Shown: positions 20,826-46,402 of the stretch, one piece after another
Numbering within the stretch: the stretch's first letter is position 1
How the letters are laid out: each line of letters begins with the position of its first letter
NCBI GenBank assembly: GCA_945859605.1
Contig: OX243821.1
Coordinates: 16,427,758-16,491,757 of the forward strand
Reading direction: 5' to 3'
DNA: 64,000 nucleotides
Origin: Lumbricus rubellus
Taxonomy: Eukaryota; Annelida; Clitellata; Crassiclitellata; Lumbricidae
The notes under the pieces: model-generated
The model's input: the letters and a program-made list of their open reading frames with translations, nothing else
Database searches by the model: none
What the model was told of the DNA's origin: nothing
Made by a program: the position numbers and the translations under genes

Positions 20826-22160
20826 GAACAGTTAGCCATAGAGAAACAAGTTTTGTTTTCTATGCGGACAGTTTTTATCGTTAACTCTAGAATTCTGTTT
20901 TTAATTGCTTGACAGTTTTGATTGCAAAGCGCTTTCGTTTTTTATCCTGCGACTGTTGAAAGAAAACTGTTTTTCTTATTGGAATTAATGCTTCTATATT
21001 ATGTATTATACTCTACTCAGTTTTTGATAAGTCAACTGTGTAGTCATTTGTGTTTGAAGTCGTTTTGTTTTCGTGCAACGTTCCTTTTTGTATTTGATAA
21101 GAGAAATTGATTCTATTTTTTATGTCAGTCTAAGTAATTACAGACATTTTGATATTTTGTATTGTGATGTTGAACACTGGATTTACAAGTTAGGATTTGC
21201 CTCCTCTTCAATGTTTTTCCTATTGACTTCTTTAGCGCCGTAATGTAACATAACATGTCTTATTCAGTTTTTTTAAATTTTCAGTGACCAGCATTATTCA
21301 CAGGTCGTAATTACATTAACGTTTTCTTGAGATTTGTCGGTTTATACCGACGACCCAAAAAGGACCGAAAGTCCCAAAAGCCAAGATCATGTGGGACAAT
21401 TTATTTTTTAGCAGCTTTTCACATGGTCGCCAGCATATAGGGTCAAGAGGGGCTCTTGCCCACCTCTGAAAAAATGTACACTTATTTTGTACTCCTACTT
21501 TTGAGTTTTAAAAAATTTCATCACAATAATGCCTGAAAGATACTAATGATAATCAAATTAAAACGAGAAATTTCAGTTTAGAAACTTAAATGCCTTACGA
21601 AAAATATCTACCGCTTAATTTCCGGCCTTGCATTTTTCAAGCTCTTGCTGATCACACTGTGTTTTGCCCCTCTTTAAAAAATATATGTGGATGCATGTGG
21701 CCTTTCATTCATAAGTATTTGATGCTCTGTGATACCAAGACTGTGTACCGTATGTCTAAGATGTTGTCTAGTGTTGTTTGAACAAAGGGTTGGAGTCTGA
21801 TTTCCTCTGCCTAAACACAGCCTAAACACACAAGAGCGAAGTTTGCAGGGTGCAAATGTTGGCTTCCCAGGGTCAGCTAGGGCTTGGAGTTGAGACAGAA
21901 AACAATACCCTGCCCTAAAATTTGTGTTGACTGATTTTAATTTTGTATTTGCAATTATATTTTTTTGTTGAACTTAAGTAAGACGCGAATCAAGGTCCCC
22001 TCTTGGAAGATCGTGTGCACTTCAAACTGTAATCTTCATTGGCATAACATGTGCATTACAGTCATTTTCACAATATACTGACGTTGATTTGACTCTGAAA
22101 TGTGTGCATGCTCTAAAATGAGTTTTGCAGCAAAAGTAGTTCGTTTTTCCACTTATGTGA
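20826..22160. other. Gab downstream flank, no gene seen
   Basis: AT-rich sequence with no convincing exon. May include Gab 3' UTR; no clear polyadenylation site could be chosen. Confidence 0.5.
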
Positions 22161-22189
22161 ATATAGTTGTTACAGAGATGCAATATTAT

Positions 22190-22375
22190 GCTGCTTAATG
22201 CAATCAGTTTTGCCTCTGATGCCTTAAGTTTTGCTTTTGATGCAATCAGTTTTGTACATCTTGCAGTCAGTTTTTCAAATCACACAATCAGTTTTATATC
22301 TTGTGCTCTCAGTTTTGCATCTGATGCAATCAGTTTTGCATCTGATGCAATCAGTTTTGCATCTGCAAGCAATGG
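22190..22375 (+). repeat. 21-bp minisatellite
   Basis: About eight units of CAGTTTTGCATCTGATGCAAT, from diverged at the left to near-identical at the right. The period is a multiple of three, so an open frame with ISFASDA-like repeats results. No start context or splice signals support a gene. Confidence 0.85.
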
Positions 22376-22439
22376 ACTAATGGAGTGAAATTATTACTAA
22401 GAAATATGCTTACATTATGCTTTCGAATCATCCATTTGT

Positions 22440-22700
22440 AGGCTACATACATTCATACATGCATGCGTGCATACATACGTACATATAAACATACGTACTT
22501 TCGTGCATGCATAGGCCTACATACATGCGTTCACACGTAAATACATACATTCATACATGCGCACATACATACATACATACATACATACATACATACATAC
22601 ATACATACATAAATGCACACATACATAGTTGCGTATGTGTCTGCGTGTGTGTATGTGTGTCTCTGTCTGTGTGTGTCCGTGTATGTCCGTGTGTGCGTGC
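22440..22700. repeat. (CATA)n and (GT)n repeats
   Basis: ACATACAT array (pure from about 22561 to 22610), then GTGTGTCTG. Confidence 0.95.
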
Positions 22701-23550
22701 GTGTGATATCTTTGATTGGATGACAGTCTAGCACAGTGGGTTCCACGGAACCCTAGGGTTCACATGAGAGGAAGACAAGTAGCCTATTCCGTGTGAAAAC
22801 TGGATAAAAGTGTTGTTTAAAGTGTTGCAGCTAGCCTGCGTTATAAATCAGCCTACGAGGAGGCAATGAGAAAGGTTCCGTGAGAAAATCTCGTCGAAAC
22901 TATTTCTAATCTAATTTGTATGCATTGAACCGATGCATACCCGGATCATGTGCACCCTTAGAAATTAAACCTACGATGTTGGTATATGCTTCACAGTTCA
23001 CGGCAGACTCTATACCCATAACCTACCAGTAATTATATATGACGTGGTTCAGAGGCTTGAGTCTGAACTCCGCCACTGGTTGATCTCTGCCAGTGCCAGT
23101 CCCAAGCCTGGATAAAGGAGGAGGGCGACACTAATCATCTTTGATATGGCAGTGTCGTTAAGCATGTAACAAGGCTTGAACCTGGTCTTAGTGGAAAACA
23201 CTTATTAAATGGAGTCCGTGTCAAAAGGGATTGGGAAGTAGGCCTACTTTTCTTTTGTCCAGTGTGTTTGATCTAGTCCCTCTGCTTTGAGGGGGATTCG
23301 GGTTTCTATGGGAATGGAAATAGCCCACGTCCGTTCTGGGCGGACGGGTAGGCCTATATTACGTAAAAACCTAGATGATAAATAATGTTGACAATATTTT
23401 CTCACGGAACTTTCGTTCTCATCACTGATTCGTAACAACAGTTTAAACAACACTTAGATCCAATTTTCATAAATTTTAGGATTGTCCGCATGCCCGCATT
23501 TTATTGTCTTGTAGGCCTACATTTCGTTGACAGTTGCGGCTACCGTGAAA

Positions 23551-23751
23551 CAGTTGAAACACGACTTTTTAACGAGCAGTTGTACACAAAATGTGCAGTT
23601 CTAAATGGATTTGCGCAGTTGTAGAAGCACTTCTGTACAGTCAAAACTAACAAAAAAGGTCACTGTCCTCCGATTGGAAGTAATTTACCATGAAGGATTG
23701 GAAGGAAAAGAAGGGGCTGTGCAGTTCTAAAAATTCCTTTAAAACAGCCTG
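23551..23751 (-). mobile_element. hAT-type MITE, family A
   Basis: Flanked by a perfect 8-bp duplication CCGTGAAA (23543-23550 and 23752-23759). Contains GTGCAGTTCTAAATGG and GATTGGAAGTAATTTACCA. Confidence 0.9.
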
Positions 23752-23899
23752 CCGTGAAACCTTGTTTTACAGAAATAGCCTAATTCCCGACACAGATATA
23801 ATTACATCCTCTGTTTAGAATAAGCCCGTTGCCCTTCCTTGTAGCCGCACCCTCTTCCTCTGTTACTCATATAGCCTACGACGAAGGAAGACAGCCTTA

Positions 23900-24180
23900 T
23901 GTGCGTGTGTTTTCGTGTGCGTGTGTGCATGTGTGTCTGCGTGTGTGTCTGTGTATCGGTGTCTCTCTGTGTATGTATCTGAGTGCATTGGTGCGTCTGT
24001 ATGTATGTGTATGTGGATGTCTGTGCGTGTTTGTGTGTGTTTGTGTCTGCGTGTGTGTCGCTGTGTGTGCCTGTTTGTATGTGTGTGTGTGCCTGTGTGT
24101 GTTTGTGTGTGTCTGCGGCGTGTGCCTCTCTGTGTGTGCGTGAGTGTGCCTGTGTGTGTTTGTGTGTGTCTTCGGCGTGT
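23900..24180. repeat. GT-rich compound repeat
   Basis: GTGTGTCTGTGTG types. GTGTCTGCGGCGTGTGCC and GTGTCTTCGGCGTGTGCC mark a duplicated longer unit. Confidence 0.95.
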
Positions 24181-24894
24181 GCCACTTTTTTCTTGACTTG
24201 TTGACTCCGATGTGACAATGTGAAACTGAATCTGAAAGCCAAACTTACAGTGGTGACTTGGAGTCTGACGATTGTTGTATAGCCTAGACAGACGACAAGC
24301 CTTTGACAGCATTAGACAGCGGCGTACGTGGCCTGTTCGTTGGGTCATTTTGCGGCTTTCTCATTCAACACGTGCCATGGTTTTATACTCTTATTGACAT
24401 TTCTAGGAAAACCGCTTATAAAATAATAAATTATTGTCTACGCATAATATGTTAATATGTATATATGCATATATATATATAGTAAATGAAAATTGTCTTC
24501 ATATAAATATATAAATATATATGATTTACATGTTTTATATATACATATAATATATATGAAGGTTGAAGACGATTTACATTTATATATAGGCCTAATACAT
24601 TTATATAACTTTACATGGTTTTACTCTTATTGACATTTTCTAGAAAAACTGATTATAAAATAATACGTAATACATGTATATAGGCCTATATATATGTTAA
24701 TTAAGATTGTTGCATAATTAAGATTGTAGCCTACAGTGCGGTGCGTCTACAGGCGCTTCATTAGAGAGAGAAAATAATTACTACATTTACATAAATTATG
24801 ATCCATCAGGACTTAAATATTAATTAAGAACAGAAAAAACCATCTGGAACGGCACATATAGCGTAATCGTGGTGGAGATCCTGCGCTTGTTATA

Positions 24895-25040
24895 ATCGTC
24901 ATCGTCATCATCATCATATTCATATTCATATTAAATCAATTTTATTGGTCCATCACCACCACCTCCATCATCATCATCATTATCATGCATCATCATCATA
25001 ATCATCATCACCACCACCACCATCATCATCATCATTATAT
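24895..25040. repeat. (ATC)n repeat
   Basis: Interrupted CATCAT/CACCAC triplets. Confidence 0.9.
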
Positions 25041-25635
25041 TGTTTTTTTCCTTTACATATACCGCTATTTTCGAGCAGCCTATAATGATTATTTTGACCT
25101 CGACCTATTTTCAATTACATGTAATTCAAGATTGAGATCATTTGCCTATATTGAAACTTGTTCCGGTAAATAATACTTTATAATAGACGAAAGTTTAATA
25201 ATATAATTGACTTTCATTCATCGCTTCTAATCATGGGAATTATGTGTATATATATATATATATCATCATATATCATCATATATATATATATATATATGGC
25301 CTACGGCGCAGGCAGGCCTCTGGTTTCTGACGGTTCAAATAAATTGGGTCAACGTTGTCATGATTAGTTTCGGTATACGCCGCTAGGGTTGCTTTCCAGA
25401 AATGTTTGCACGTTATCTGCGCTGGAAATGTTTTGTGTTGCTCGCGCGCATTCTATCTTTCCACAACAACCATTGCGGAAGTAGTCTATTTTGCTTTTGG
25501 GGAAAATCCATTGCCTATAGGCTCCTATTGTTGTATATCTATTGTCTGTTGGTTGGACGATTTTTCTAGCCGAATCTAGCGGATAAGGCACTGAGTTCGG
25601 ATTCAAGCCTCCTTTTTCTCAGATATGATAATTAT

Positions 25636-25740
25636 AGTGGTGGTGGTGGTGGTGGTGGTGGTGGTGGTGGTGGTGGTGGTGGTGGTGGTGGTGGTGGTGG
25701 TGGTGGTGGTGGTGGTGGTGGTGGTGGTGGTGGTGGTGGT
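25636..25740. repeat. (GGT)n pure trinucleotide array
   Basis: About 35 uninterrupted GGT triplets, followed by AC-rich and GAGA-rich sequence. Confidence 0.97.
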
Positions 25741-26784
25741 GAAAAGAGAGACAGACACACACACACAAACACAAACACACGCACACACATACGCAAACAC
25801 ATAAGCACAGACGCACCGCGAGAGAGAGACATAGACATAGAGAGACAGAGATACAAAGAAAGATAGACGGGTATCGTTGAGGACGGGAAAGGACAAAATT
25901 TACCGTATGAGAATAAAAAATCATCTGACGCTTTTAAGAGCTTCTATAAAAATCCGTACACATAGGCCTACATATAATAGGCCCTATTATTACGACGAAT
26001 GGCTTTGCCTAATGCCAGAGTGAAGCTTTGGCATTTTGGTTCCATGATTCCAAGTACATGACATTTTGGAGCCTACGCTAAATGCAAAGGATTTGTTGTG
26101 GCGCCTTTACAGACTTTTAAAACAACGTTGCCACTTCTGACACCTGCGACTTTTAACCCCATCCTCCCCTATAGACCTACCGCATATATACACGACGATT
26201 ACACGTACGCACATGTATGTAGGCCTATTTAATACTTATTTATGAAGCCTGATGAAGAGACTTTTCTTGTATATGTGTATGTATTCATGCATGTGTGTAT
26301 GCTTGTATAATTTTTTATATGTATGTATTCATGCATGTGTGTAGTGTATGCTTGTATATATGTATGTATTTATGCATATATGATATATGTAATTTCATGT
26401 ATGCATTTATGTATGTAGGCCTATGCAGCACGCCACTTATGAGGGTATGCATGTATATCTTTATGTATGTTCCTTGTTACGTAGGCCTGTTCAAGTAACA
26501 TAATTATTTGCTCTATTCGTGGACGCATTATGAGAACTTAGCCTATGCAGGGTTAAAGTTCATATTAAGTAGGCCTAGTATCGGGCCTACAGTTTCCGTT
26601 TTGTCCTCACCAGCCCCCTTGTCATCTGAATCATACATAGTGATAAAGTGACATTGATCTTCTGACAGATTTTATTGATATAGCTTGTTTGAAGTCAGTG
26701 GTTAGGCTATACGACACTAAATTTCTGCAAGATTTGAAATTTTTGCCTATTTTTTGCTACGTGTGCTGGTATTAATTGTCTAAA

Positions 26785-26925
26785 ATGTGTCTGTCTGTGT
26801 GCGTGTCTGTCTTTCTGTGTGTCTTTCTCTGTGTCTTTCTGTGTGTCTGTGTGTCTGCCTGTGTGTGTGTGTCTGCCTGCCTGCCTGTCTGTCTGTCTGC
26901 CTGTCTGTCTATCTGTCTGTCTGCT
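26785..26925. repeat. (CTGT)n repeat
   Basis: TGTGTCTG and CTGTCTGC tetranucleotides immediately before the LINE fragment. Confidence 0.9.
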
Positions 26926-26927
26926 AG

Positions 26928-27143
26928 CTGCATCCTGATACACTTACAGCAGAAACTTTAGCGCAAGAGGCTGACAAGGTGCTGCTTAAAGCTATTCTGG
27001 GAAACGAACTTCATGTCCTCCGTAACCTCTTCCCACTGCAGCGTGATCCATTATATAACTTTAGAGACAGGGCTCACAATTTCATTCTCCCCAATAAAGA
27101 CTTGATAAACTTTATCCCAAGAATGTTATTCAAAAACATGTAG
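26928..27143 (+). pseudogene. LINE ORF2 C-terminal fragment
   Basis: An open stretch of about 71 codons ends in TAG. It reads ADKVLLKAILGNELHVLRNL, later YNFRDRAHNFILP and NFIPRMLFKNM. This pattern (YNLRxRxHxFxLP then FIxRxLFxxM) is that of the C terminus of animal LINE reverse-transcriptase proteins. No RT core remains. Confidence 0.7.
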
Positions 27144-28379
27144 GCTACTAACTGTCTTGACTATAAGTTCTAAGCAGCCATAACTGTCAATTGTACTAAT
27201 TTAAACCTACAGCGTTCTGTCTGTTCTTTATTTAGTTACATAGGGCCTACATACAGTAAAAATGAAATTTTTAAGTGGGGCGACATCTATCGTTGAGAGT
27301 GAAATGTATGGCCTCAAAACGTTCACATGTATCCAATACATTAATAGGAAGTCCGTGGTGATTAGCATGCTTAGTATTCAAAGATTAAATTGCCAGTCAT
27401 CAACTCTGTCTGTCATAGGCCTACTGTCTGGGCCTACTCTAGGCTACAGGGTGCGGCACCGTTTATAATACGGAAATTGGTCACAACCGGTCGTTGGTCA
27501 TAACGTCACTCCTTGCAGTCTATTAAAAGACGCATTACGTAATGATGGATCAAATCGCACTTGGCGGGATACGTTTCATGGTCACCGAGTACCTGTCAAA
27601 TATTTTGTTTGCATTAAAATAGCAACCGCGAATTTTCAAGTAGGCCTAGGCCTAGCGTCTGTGGATAAGCTCATCTCCCTGACGTTACTTTTGTGGGCGC
27701 TGAGAAATTCTCGGAGATTTACATTAAAATAGCCTACATTACATTAAAGCTACAATTCTTTTCTCAAGTGTCCATGTTGATTGTGCAAAAAAATCTATGA
27801 CTTCATTTGCATTTAACATTCCTCCCTTTGTCAAGAATTGACAAACTTCCAATCCCCCCTTCTTTGATTCTTTAACATAATTGATGGGTGAGACCCTAGG
27901 CCTAACCGACATCAATGTAGGCCGAATAAGAATGGGGTGAACATAGGCCTAGCCTACATGTAGGCTATAATGGCCTGTGGTAAAACCAGAAGGTGAGAAT
28001 TGCCTGGGGTGTTGGGTTTCAACCCCAGTCTTTCTTAGAGCCCAATAGTAAAGTATATTTTTCACACCCAAATTCCAAGCGGATAATGGTCCAACCCCCC
28101 AGTTATTTTTTCACAATTCTAATTCTTACACTGGATAAAACGTCGACGTTGTCTGTATAGGTCTAGGTCTATAGCTCGCCGTGAAAAAAGACATAAAGAT
28201 GATCGAAGGCAACGTACTTACTCATTCATGAGCCTAAGTTTTGGCGAATGTTGTAGCCTACTGCAGGCCTAGGCCAAAATTAATCGTAATCGCAAACTCC
28301 AAACTTCTAAAGCGCCATTGAAAGCCAATCGTAGGCCTATAGGGCACCTCTCCGTGCTCGCACACAATTTAAGATCCTC

Positions 28380-28500
28380 ACTCTGATCATAAAGGCTCAA
28401 CGGGGTCTTCAGGCCCGGCCTTTGGGCAAGGCGAGCGAGGCGGTCGCCTTGGGCCCCGCGCTTCCGGGGCCCCGCGATGCTGGGTACATTTTTTTCAAAC
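28380..28500. repeat. GC-rich dispersed repeat (GGGCCCCGCG type)
   Basis: CCTTGGGCCCCGCGCTTCCGG-type sequence. A related CCTTGGGCCCCGCAG segment is near 30014. Probably a MITE end; boundaries not resolved. Confidence 0.4.
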
Positions 28501-28970
28501 TCAAGATTAACAATGGTCACGTCGCGTGGCAACTATGCTTGCAGTCAATCAGACACCTGAATAAGATAGGGTGATTAAAAACCGAGACTACGCTAGAGCG
28601 AATCAAGCTACACTGTTGTCGCTTAGGCCTATGTATATTTTTCTCCAGAAACAGTAATCAACTCATTTTGCTTCAATTTTGCAAATGGACGTCCGAATAC
28701 AATAATTATTTGTACCAGAGGCAAAACACAATGGTAGTGGTGACATTTTAGCGAGAGTTTAAAAAAACGCAGCGGGAAATTAAGAACATGGATATTTTTC
28801 AGAGAGATGTCTAAATGTAAATTTCTTCGTTTCACTTCGTGAGTAATTAGCATCATGTAGTGCTTATAGCCTTATAGGCATGAAGAAATCTGTCAAAAAC
28901 TAAAACGATGACCTTAGTTGCTGATGTTAGGCTATTTTACATTATTAAATTTTCATGTGTGACATTATGG

Positions 28971-29186
28971 GGCGCGGTGGTCTAGTGGTGGCGTCGTTGC
29001 CTTGGAGCCGGAAGGTCCGAGGTTCGAATCCACCCTCAAGCCGCGTAAGGACCTTGGGCAAGTCCTTCACTCACAATTGCTCAGCGCTTCGGCGTGAAAC
29101 TCCGATGCAGTGTCCGCTCTGCATCGGGAGCGCCTCTGAGTAGAGAGAGCTTGAAGGGGCGCTATAACAAGTGCACATACATACAA
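28971..29186 (+). mobile_element. tRNA-derived SINE, complete copy
   Basis: Best-preserved copy. A-box region GGTCTAGTGGTGGCG, B box GGTTCGAATCC, body CAGCGCTTCGGCGTGAAA, 3' end GAGCGCCTCTGAG and GAAGGGGCGCTATAACAAG with an ACATAC tail. A 9-bp direct repeat ACATTATGG (28962-28970 and 29187-29195) flanks it. Confidence 0.93.
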
Positions 29187-29438
29187 ACATTATGGAAACT
29201 ATCGTCTTATCTTAAGATTGGACATAGTAATTATATATATTTAATGACAATAATATCTCATTCTTAGGAATTGTTTAAATTTTTACATGCATCATTTGAA
29301 AGTCAAATAGGGCCTATGTAGGTTATAGGAGTATTATATAATAGGTCACATTATATCAGTGTGGTTTATTTTAACATAGTAGCTTACACTTGGCTCTAAA
29401 GGAACTTTAGAAACAACGTAAAGTGTCCCATCTTAGGT

Positions 29439-29913
29439 TAGGGCTGCCAACCGTCCCGGATTTGCCGGGACAGTCCCGAAATTGGCCTGTGCGTCCCGTG
29501 TCCCGGACTGATCTCAAATTGTTCCGGAATTTGTGGTAGATAAAATGTTGTTATTTTACACACTAAACTTGGCAAGTTGAGTGATGATTTTGCATTCTAT
29601 GATGTTAAACCAAACGTTGTTAGCTGAACATCGAATGTTGGACAGCGCTGCATGGGTTCAAGCCTTGAAAACTTTACAATCCGCTGACACTCAGTAGCAT
29701 ATTGTGTACTTTGTAGGCCTACTTTTACTAATCTGTTAGTCCGTTCTAATGCACTTTGAGAGATGACGTGTTGAGTTTTTTAATGGCTTTGTGCCTATGC
29801 AATATATAATTATGGACAGTGGATCGAGACGCTGGACAGTGTAACTTGGCATGAATGTCATATCTAGTGATTTAGGCGTCCCGGAATGGTAAAATCAAGA
29901 GTTGGCAGCCCTA
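29439..29913. mobile_element. hAT-type MITE, family D
   Basis: Inverted ends TAGGGCTGCCAAC...GTTGGCAGCCCTA with a perfect 8-bp duplication TCTTAGGT (29431-29438, 29914-29921). 475 bp, no transposase frame. Confidence 0.88.
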
Positions 29914-30039
29914 TCTTAGGTGGATCTCCATTCTTTCTCCACCCCCCCCCACACCAGTGCCGTATTGACAGGGTATCAACTGTGCAAATTTATGCTCGAG
30001 GACCCGCTGCTGCCTTGGGCCCCGCAGACTCTAAGGCCG

Positions 30040-30395
30040 GGCCTGGGGGTCTTGCTCCAAAATATCTCACTAATGTTTTACTTCGTCCTCACTCAGCTTC
30101 CTCCCACCGTCCACTTCGTTCATCCAACAGATTTGACCTCCTGGTTCCTCGGTCTAGAACTGTTAGGCCTATGGCTCAGTCTCGATCATTTGTCTCAATT
30201 GGTCCTTCTCTTTGGAATGCCCTTTCTCCTTCTGTTCGCTCTACACTTCTTTCTGGTAGTCTCTCCTCTGCTTTGTCTCTTCTCAAAACCTGTTTCTTCT
30301 CGCTGGGCCTTGCGCACTGGGAGCGCCTCTGAACGGTTCACCCTACTAGAGGCGTTTTATAAATGTTTAAATACAATACAATACAATGCAACTTA
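30040..30395 (+). pseudogene. LINE (CR1/L2-like) RT C terminus and 3' tail
   Basis: The frame reads LAPKYLTNVLL, PLRSSNRFDLLVPRSRT, RSFVSIGPSLWNALSPSVRS and LLKTCFFSLG, stopping at 30330. This is the typical C terminus of CR1/L2-like reverse transcriptases. The 3' UTR (GCACTGGGAGCGCCTCTGAA, GAGGCGTTTTATAAATG) and an (ATACA)n tail follow. 5'-truncated. Confidence 0.85.
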
Positions 30396-30572
30396 TTAAT
30401 GAGCGCTCCAAGTTGTCTTCTAGGCAAGCAGATACCTCGCTTAAACGAATATTTGCATCGGTATTAATAATAAATAATATAAAACGAGTCTACGACTCTA
30501 ATATCTTTGTTAAAACGCTTTATTCTTCATAATAGGCCTGTACTAGTATAAAAGACAAGACACTAAACAGAA

Positions 30573-30645
30573 AATCAGAAAATGACACCTAGTGTGGATA
30601 GAGGTCGCTGCGACCTCTTGCCACACTAGGTGTCATTTTCTGATT
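30573..30645. repeat. 73-bp near-perfect palindrome
   Basis: Outer arms of 25 bp (AATCAGAAAATGACACCTAG... and its complement), one 2-bp mismatch, then inner 9-bp arms (AGAGGTCGC/GCGACCTCT) around a single T. Lies about 340 bp upstream of the helicase ATG. Confidence 0.95.
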
Positions 30646-30987
30646 CATTGCGGAATGATCTCTACAGACTACAGTGAATGAATTATGAAAGAGAGATCAG
30701 TTTATATTTTTTAATTATAAAAAAACCTAAAGAATTAATAATTTTTCAATTCTATATATATTTGTTGATCCACAGTTTCAATTATTGTAATCTGTTTGCA
30801 CAAATCTTTGAAACATTTGCGACCTATTTTGGATCTATTTCTTTCAGCGGATATCGATAGAGGAAGTGGCGCACAGTCAACACTTCCGCCATTTTGGAAA
30901 CCGGCATCGTCTTCAAGAGGAACTTCAGTTTGCTGCAACGATTTGGAAATTAGTTTAAATTCATCTTTCAAGTGAAACTTTCTTAAA

Positions 30988-44344
<13,357 letters not shown>

Positions 44345-44422
44345 AGAAAATCGACCAGAAATCGGATTTTGAACTATGACTACGTCTCTCTCTCTCGTTT
44401 GTGAACAAATTTTTGTGCATAA

Positions 44423-44428
44423 ATTAAA
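44423..44428 (+). promoter_or_regulatory. Candidate polyadenylation signal ATTAAA
   Basis: ATTAAA 79 bases past the helicase stop. A longer 3' UTR is equally possible. Confidence 0.35.
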
Positions 44429-46054
44429 CTGTAGGAAAACTTATGTTTAGCGTTGTTCGAGTCGGTGTATTGAGTCGTCGTCGTTTCGTTGCCACCCTGC
44501 GGTGGCGTAGTCATCTCATTGGCGTTTGTGTCTTGTTGGTTGGTTCGTTTGTGTGCGTGTGTGGTGTGGCTGTCTGATGCGGCAGTCCTCTGATTTTTTT
44601 TATACTTGACTCTTTATCTAGAATTACCTATGACTCCTTTTTTATAGCTAGCAATTAATGAACAAACTACTGACTGATGCGAGAAAAATCCCACCTGATT
44701 ACTACATAGTTCGATTTTTATGTCCTGAAGTTCTTGAATTTTGGAGAATAATTTCTGGCTGCAGAGATTTTATCGTGCATTTCCTAGCCTGCCTGGTGGA
44801 GTTCAAAGCATACATACCCAGATGTTCATGCATTACCTTTTGGAACCTTACAAAGTATTGCGATTGTATTTTTGCTGGGCGTTTTGTATCGAACGTAGAC
44901 CATAAAAGGATGAGTTAAAATGCTAAACATAGCTACAGACTTCATTTTAATTTAAAACCTGCTGAAGTGTTGTATTTATAGGACTTGTGAAAGGTTATTT
45001 AAAAAGTTGAGGTAGAACCATTCGCTATGATTTTGCGGAATGTACGGTTGAGAGTTGTAATTCTTTAAGTGTGTGGCTGCGGAAAATTCTGTGAAGTTTT
45101 TTGAAGACCTCTGTTCTCTGATTTCTGTTAAATGTAGGTAGAAAAGTGAGGAAAATTAAATTAATTTAGATTTATGTTGTCAGCTGAAATGTACATCAGA
45201 AAAGTCGAACTGCACGTTTTAGTTCCAAGTTTTGTTTTCCAATGAGGTTGTTGAACTGAAATTTGTGTTTATATAGAATAATTTCTTTTGAATTAATTGG
45301 AGACTATGTACTCTTGATTACTATATGACATTTTTTATAAACAAAATCCAGAATTGATTTGTGCCATGAGCTAAAAAAAAGCTCACCAGAAAGTTGTCTG
45401 GTTAATTGAATGATTTAATTTTTTGAATTTTATTTCCAAAATTTTTCCACCTTAATTGAATGATTGAATATTTTGAATTTTATTTCCAAAATTTTTCCAC
45501 AAACTATCGTAATGTTTTAAGGTAACAAAAGGTAAACTATTGATTTTTGGTTAATCTGAAATCTGCATCGGAAAGTTGTCTGGTGGTTAGCGTAATTCTT
45601 TTGCATTTTTATTTGAAGCAAACAATTCTGAGATGAATGTATGCAAAACTCGGTTACAATTCAGTTGAAAACTTCAGAATTGAGAAGCTGGTAAATGTTC
45701 TGAACCTAAGTTTCATCAGAAACTAGCCTGGAGCTAGATTAAATTTTTCGTCCACTTCATTTCAAAGTTTTGTTCTAGGATTAATATAATTATGTGAATG
45801 CTAGCAGGTTACAAAACTGATCTTAACTAAGACTTGGTTCTTGTGAATTTAATTCAATATATTTTTCTCAGATAATTATGCTGTTTGGTCACAAAGCAGA
45901 GGTTTCAAGCTGGTTTATTTCTTGTGCTAAACTGTGCATCAGAAGTAGTCTAGGGTATTAACTGGGATATTTTCTTTGAAATGAAACTTGAAGTTGATCA
46001 GTGTATTGACAATGCTCTACCACTAGGTTATCGAAATCTTTCAATTCGTGTATG
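44429..46054. other. Helicase downstream flank, no gene seen
   Basis: AT-rich. Contains a local repeat of ATTTTGAATTTTATTTCC followed by AAAATTTTTCCAC (about 45420-45500). No exon recognised. Confidence 0.5.
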
Positions 46055-46062
46055 CTTTGAAG

Positions 46063-46402
46063 CAGTGGTTCCCAATTTTTTTGACTATAATTATGGCCAC
46101 TTTTTCTAAGTTGAAGGACAAGAGGGCCACTTTTTCTCTGTTGAAGGACATTAAGGGGCCACAAGGCTAAAATTTAATTAACTAAAGCATACAAAATTGT
46201 TATAATTGATTAAAAATATAATTTTTATGTTATTTATAGATTTCAAAATAAAATAATTTGCAATAGAAAATAATAGTGTTCTATCCTGTCCTAAATGTAA
46301 CTTATTTCATATATTTTTGGTAAATTCTTTGAGAGACAAGGGCCACTTTTTTGGGCCTGGTGGGCCACTTTTGGCCCACGAGCCACGTGTTGGGAACCGC
46401 TG
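46063..46402. mobile_element. hAT-type MITE, family C
   Basis: Inverted ends CAGTGGTTCCCAA...TTGGGAACCGCTG. Eight-base flanks CTTTGAAG and CTTTAAAG (one mismatch). Inside: GGCCACTTTTTCT twice near the left and GGGCCACTTTT twice near the right. Confidence 0.85.

Noticed and set aside
28971..29186. Functional tRNA gene
   Set aside because: A and B boxes are present, but the body, the 3' tail, the flanking duplication and six relatives identify a SINE.
29886..30332. Novel 148-residue host protein
   Set aside because: Its second half is a LINE reverse-transcriptase C terminus followed by that LINE's 3' tail; its first part overlaps the end of a MITE.
45958..46164. Small minus-strand gene near 46 kb
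   Set aside because: It lies across the end of a hAT-type MITE and reads its repeated GGCCACTTTTTCT segments.
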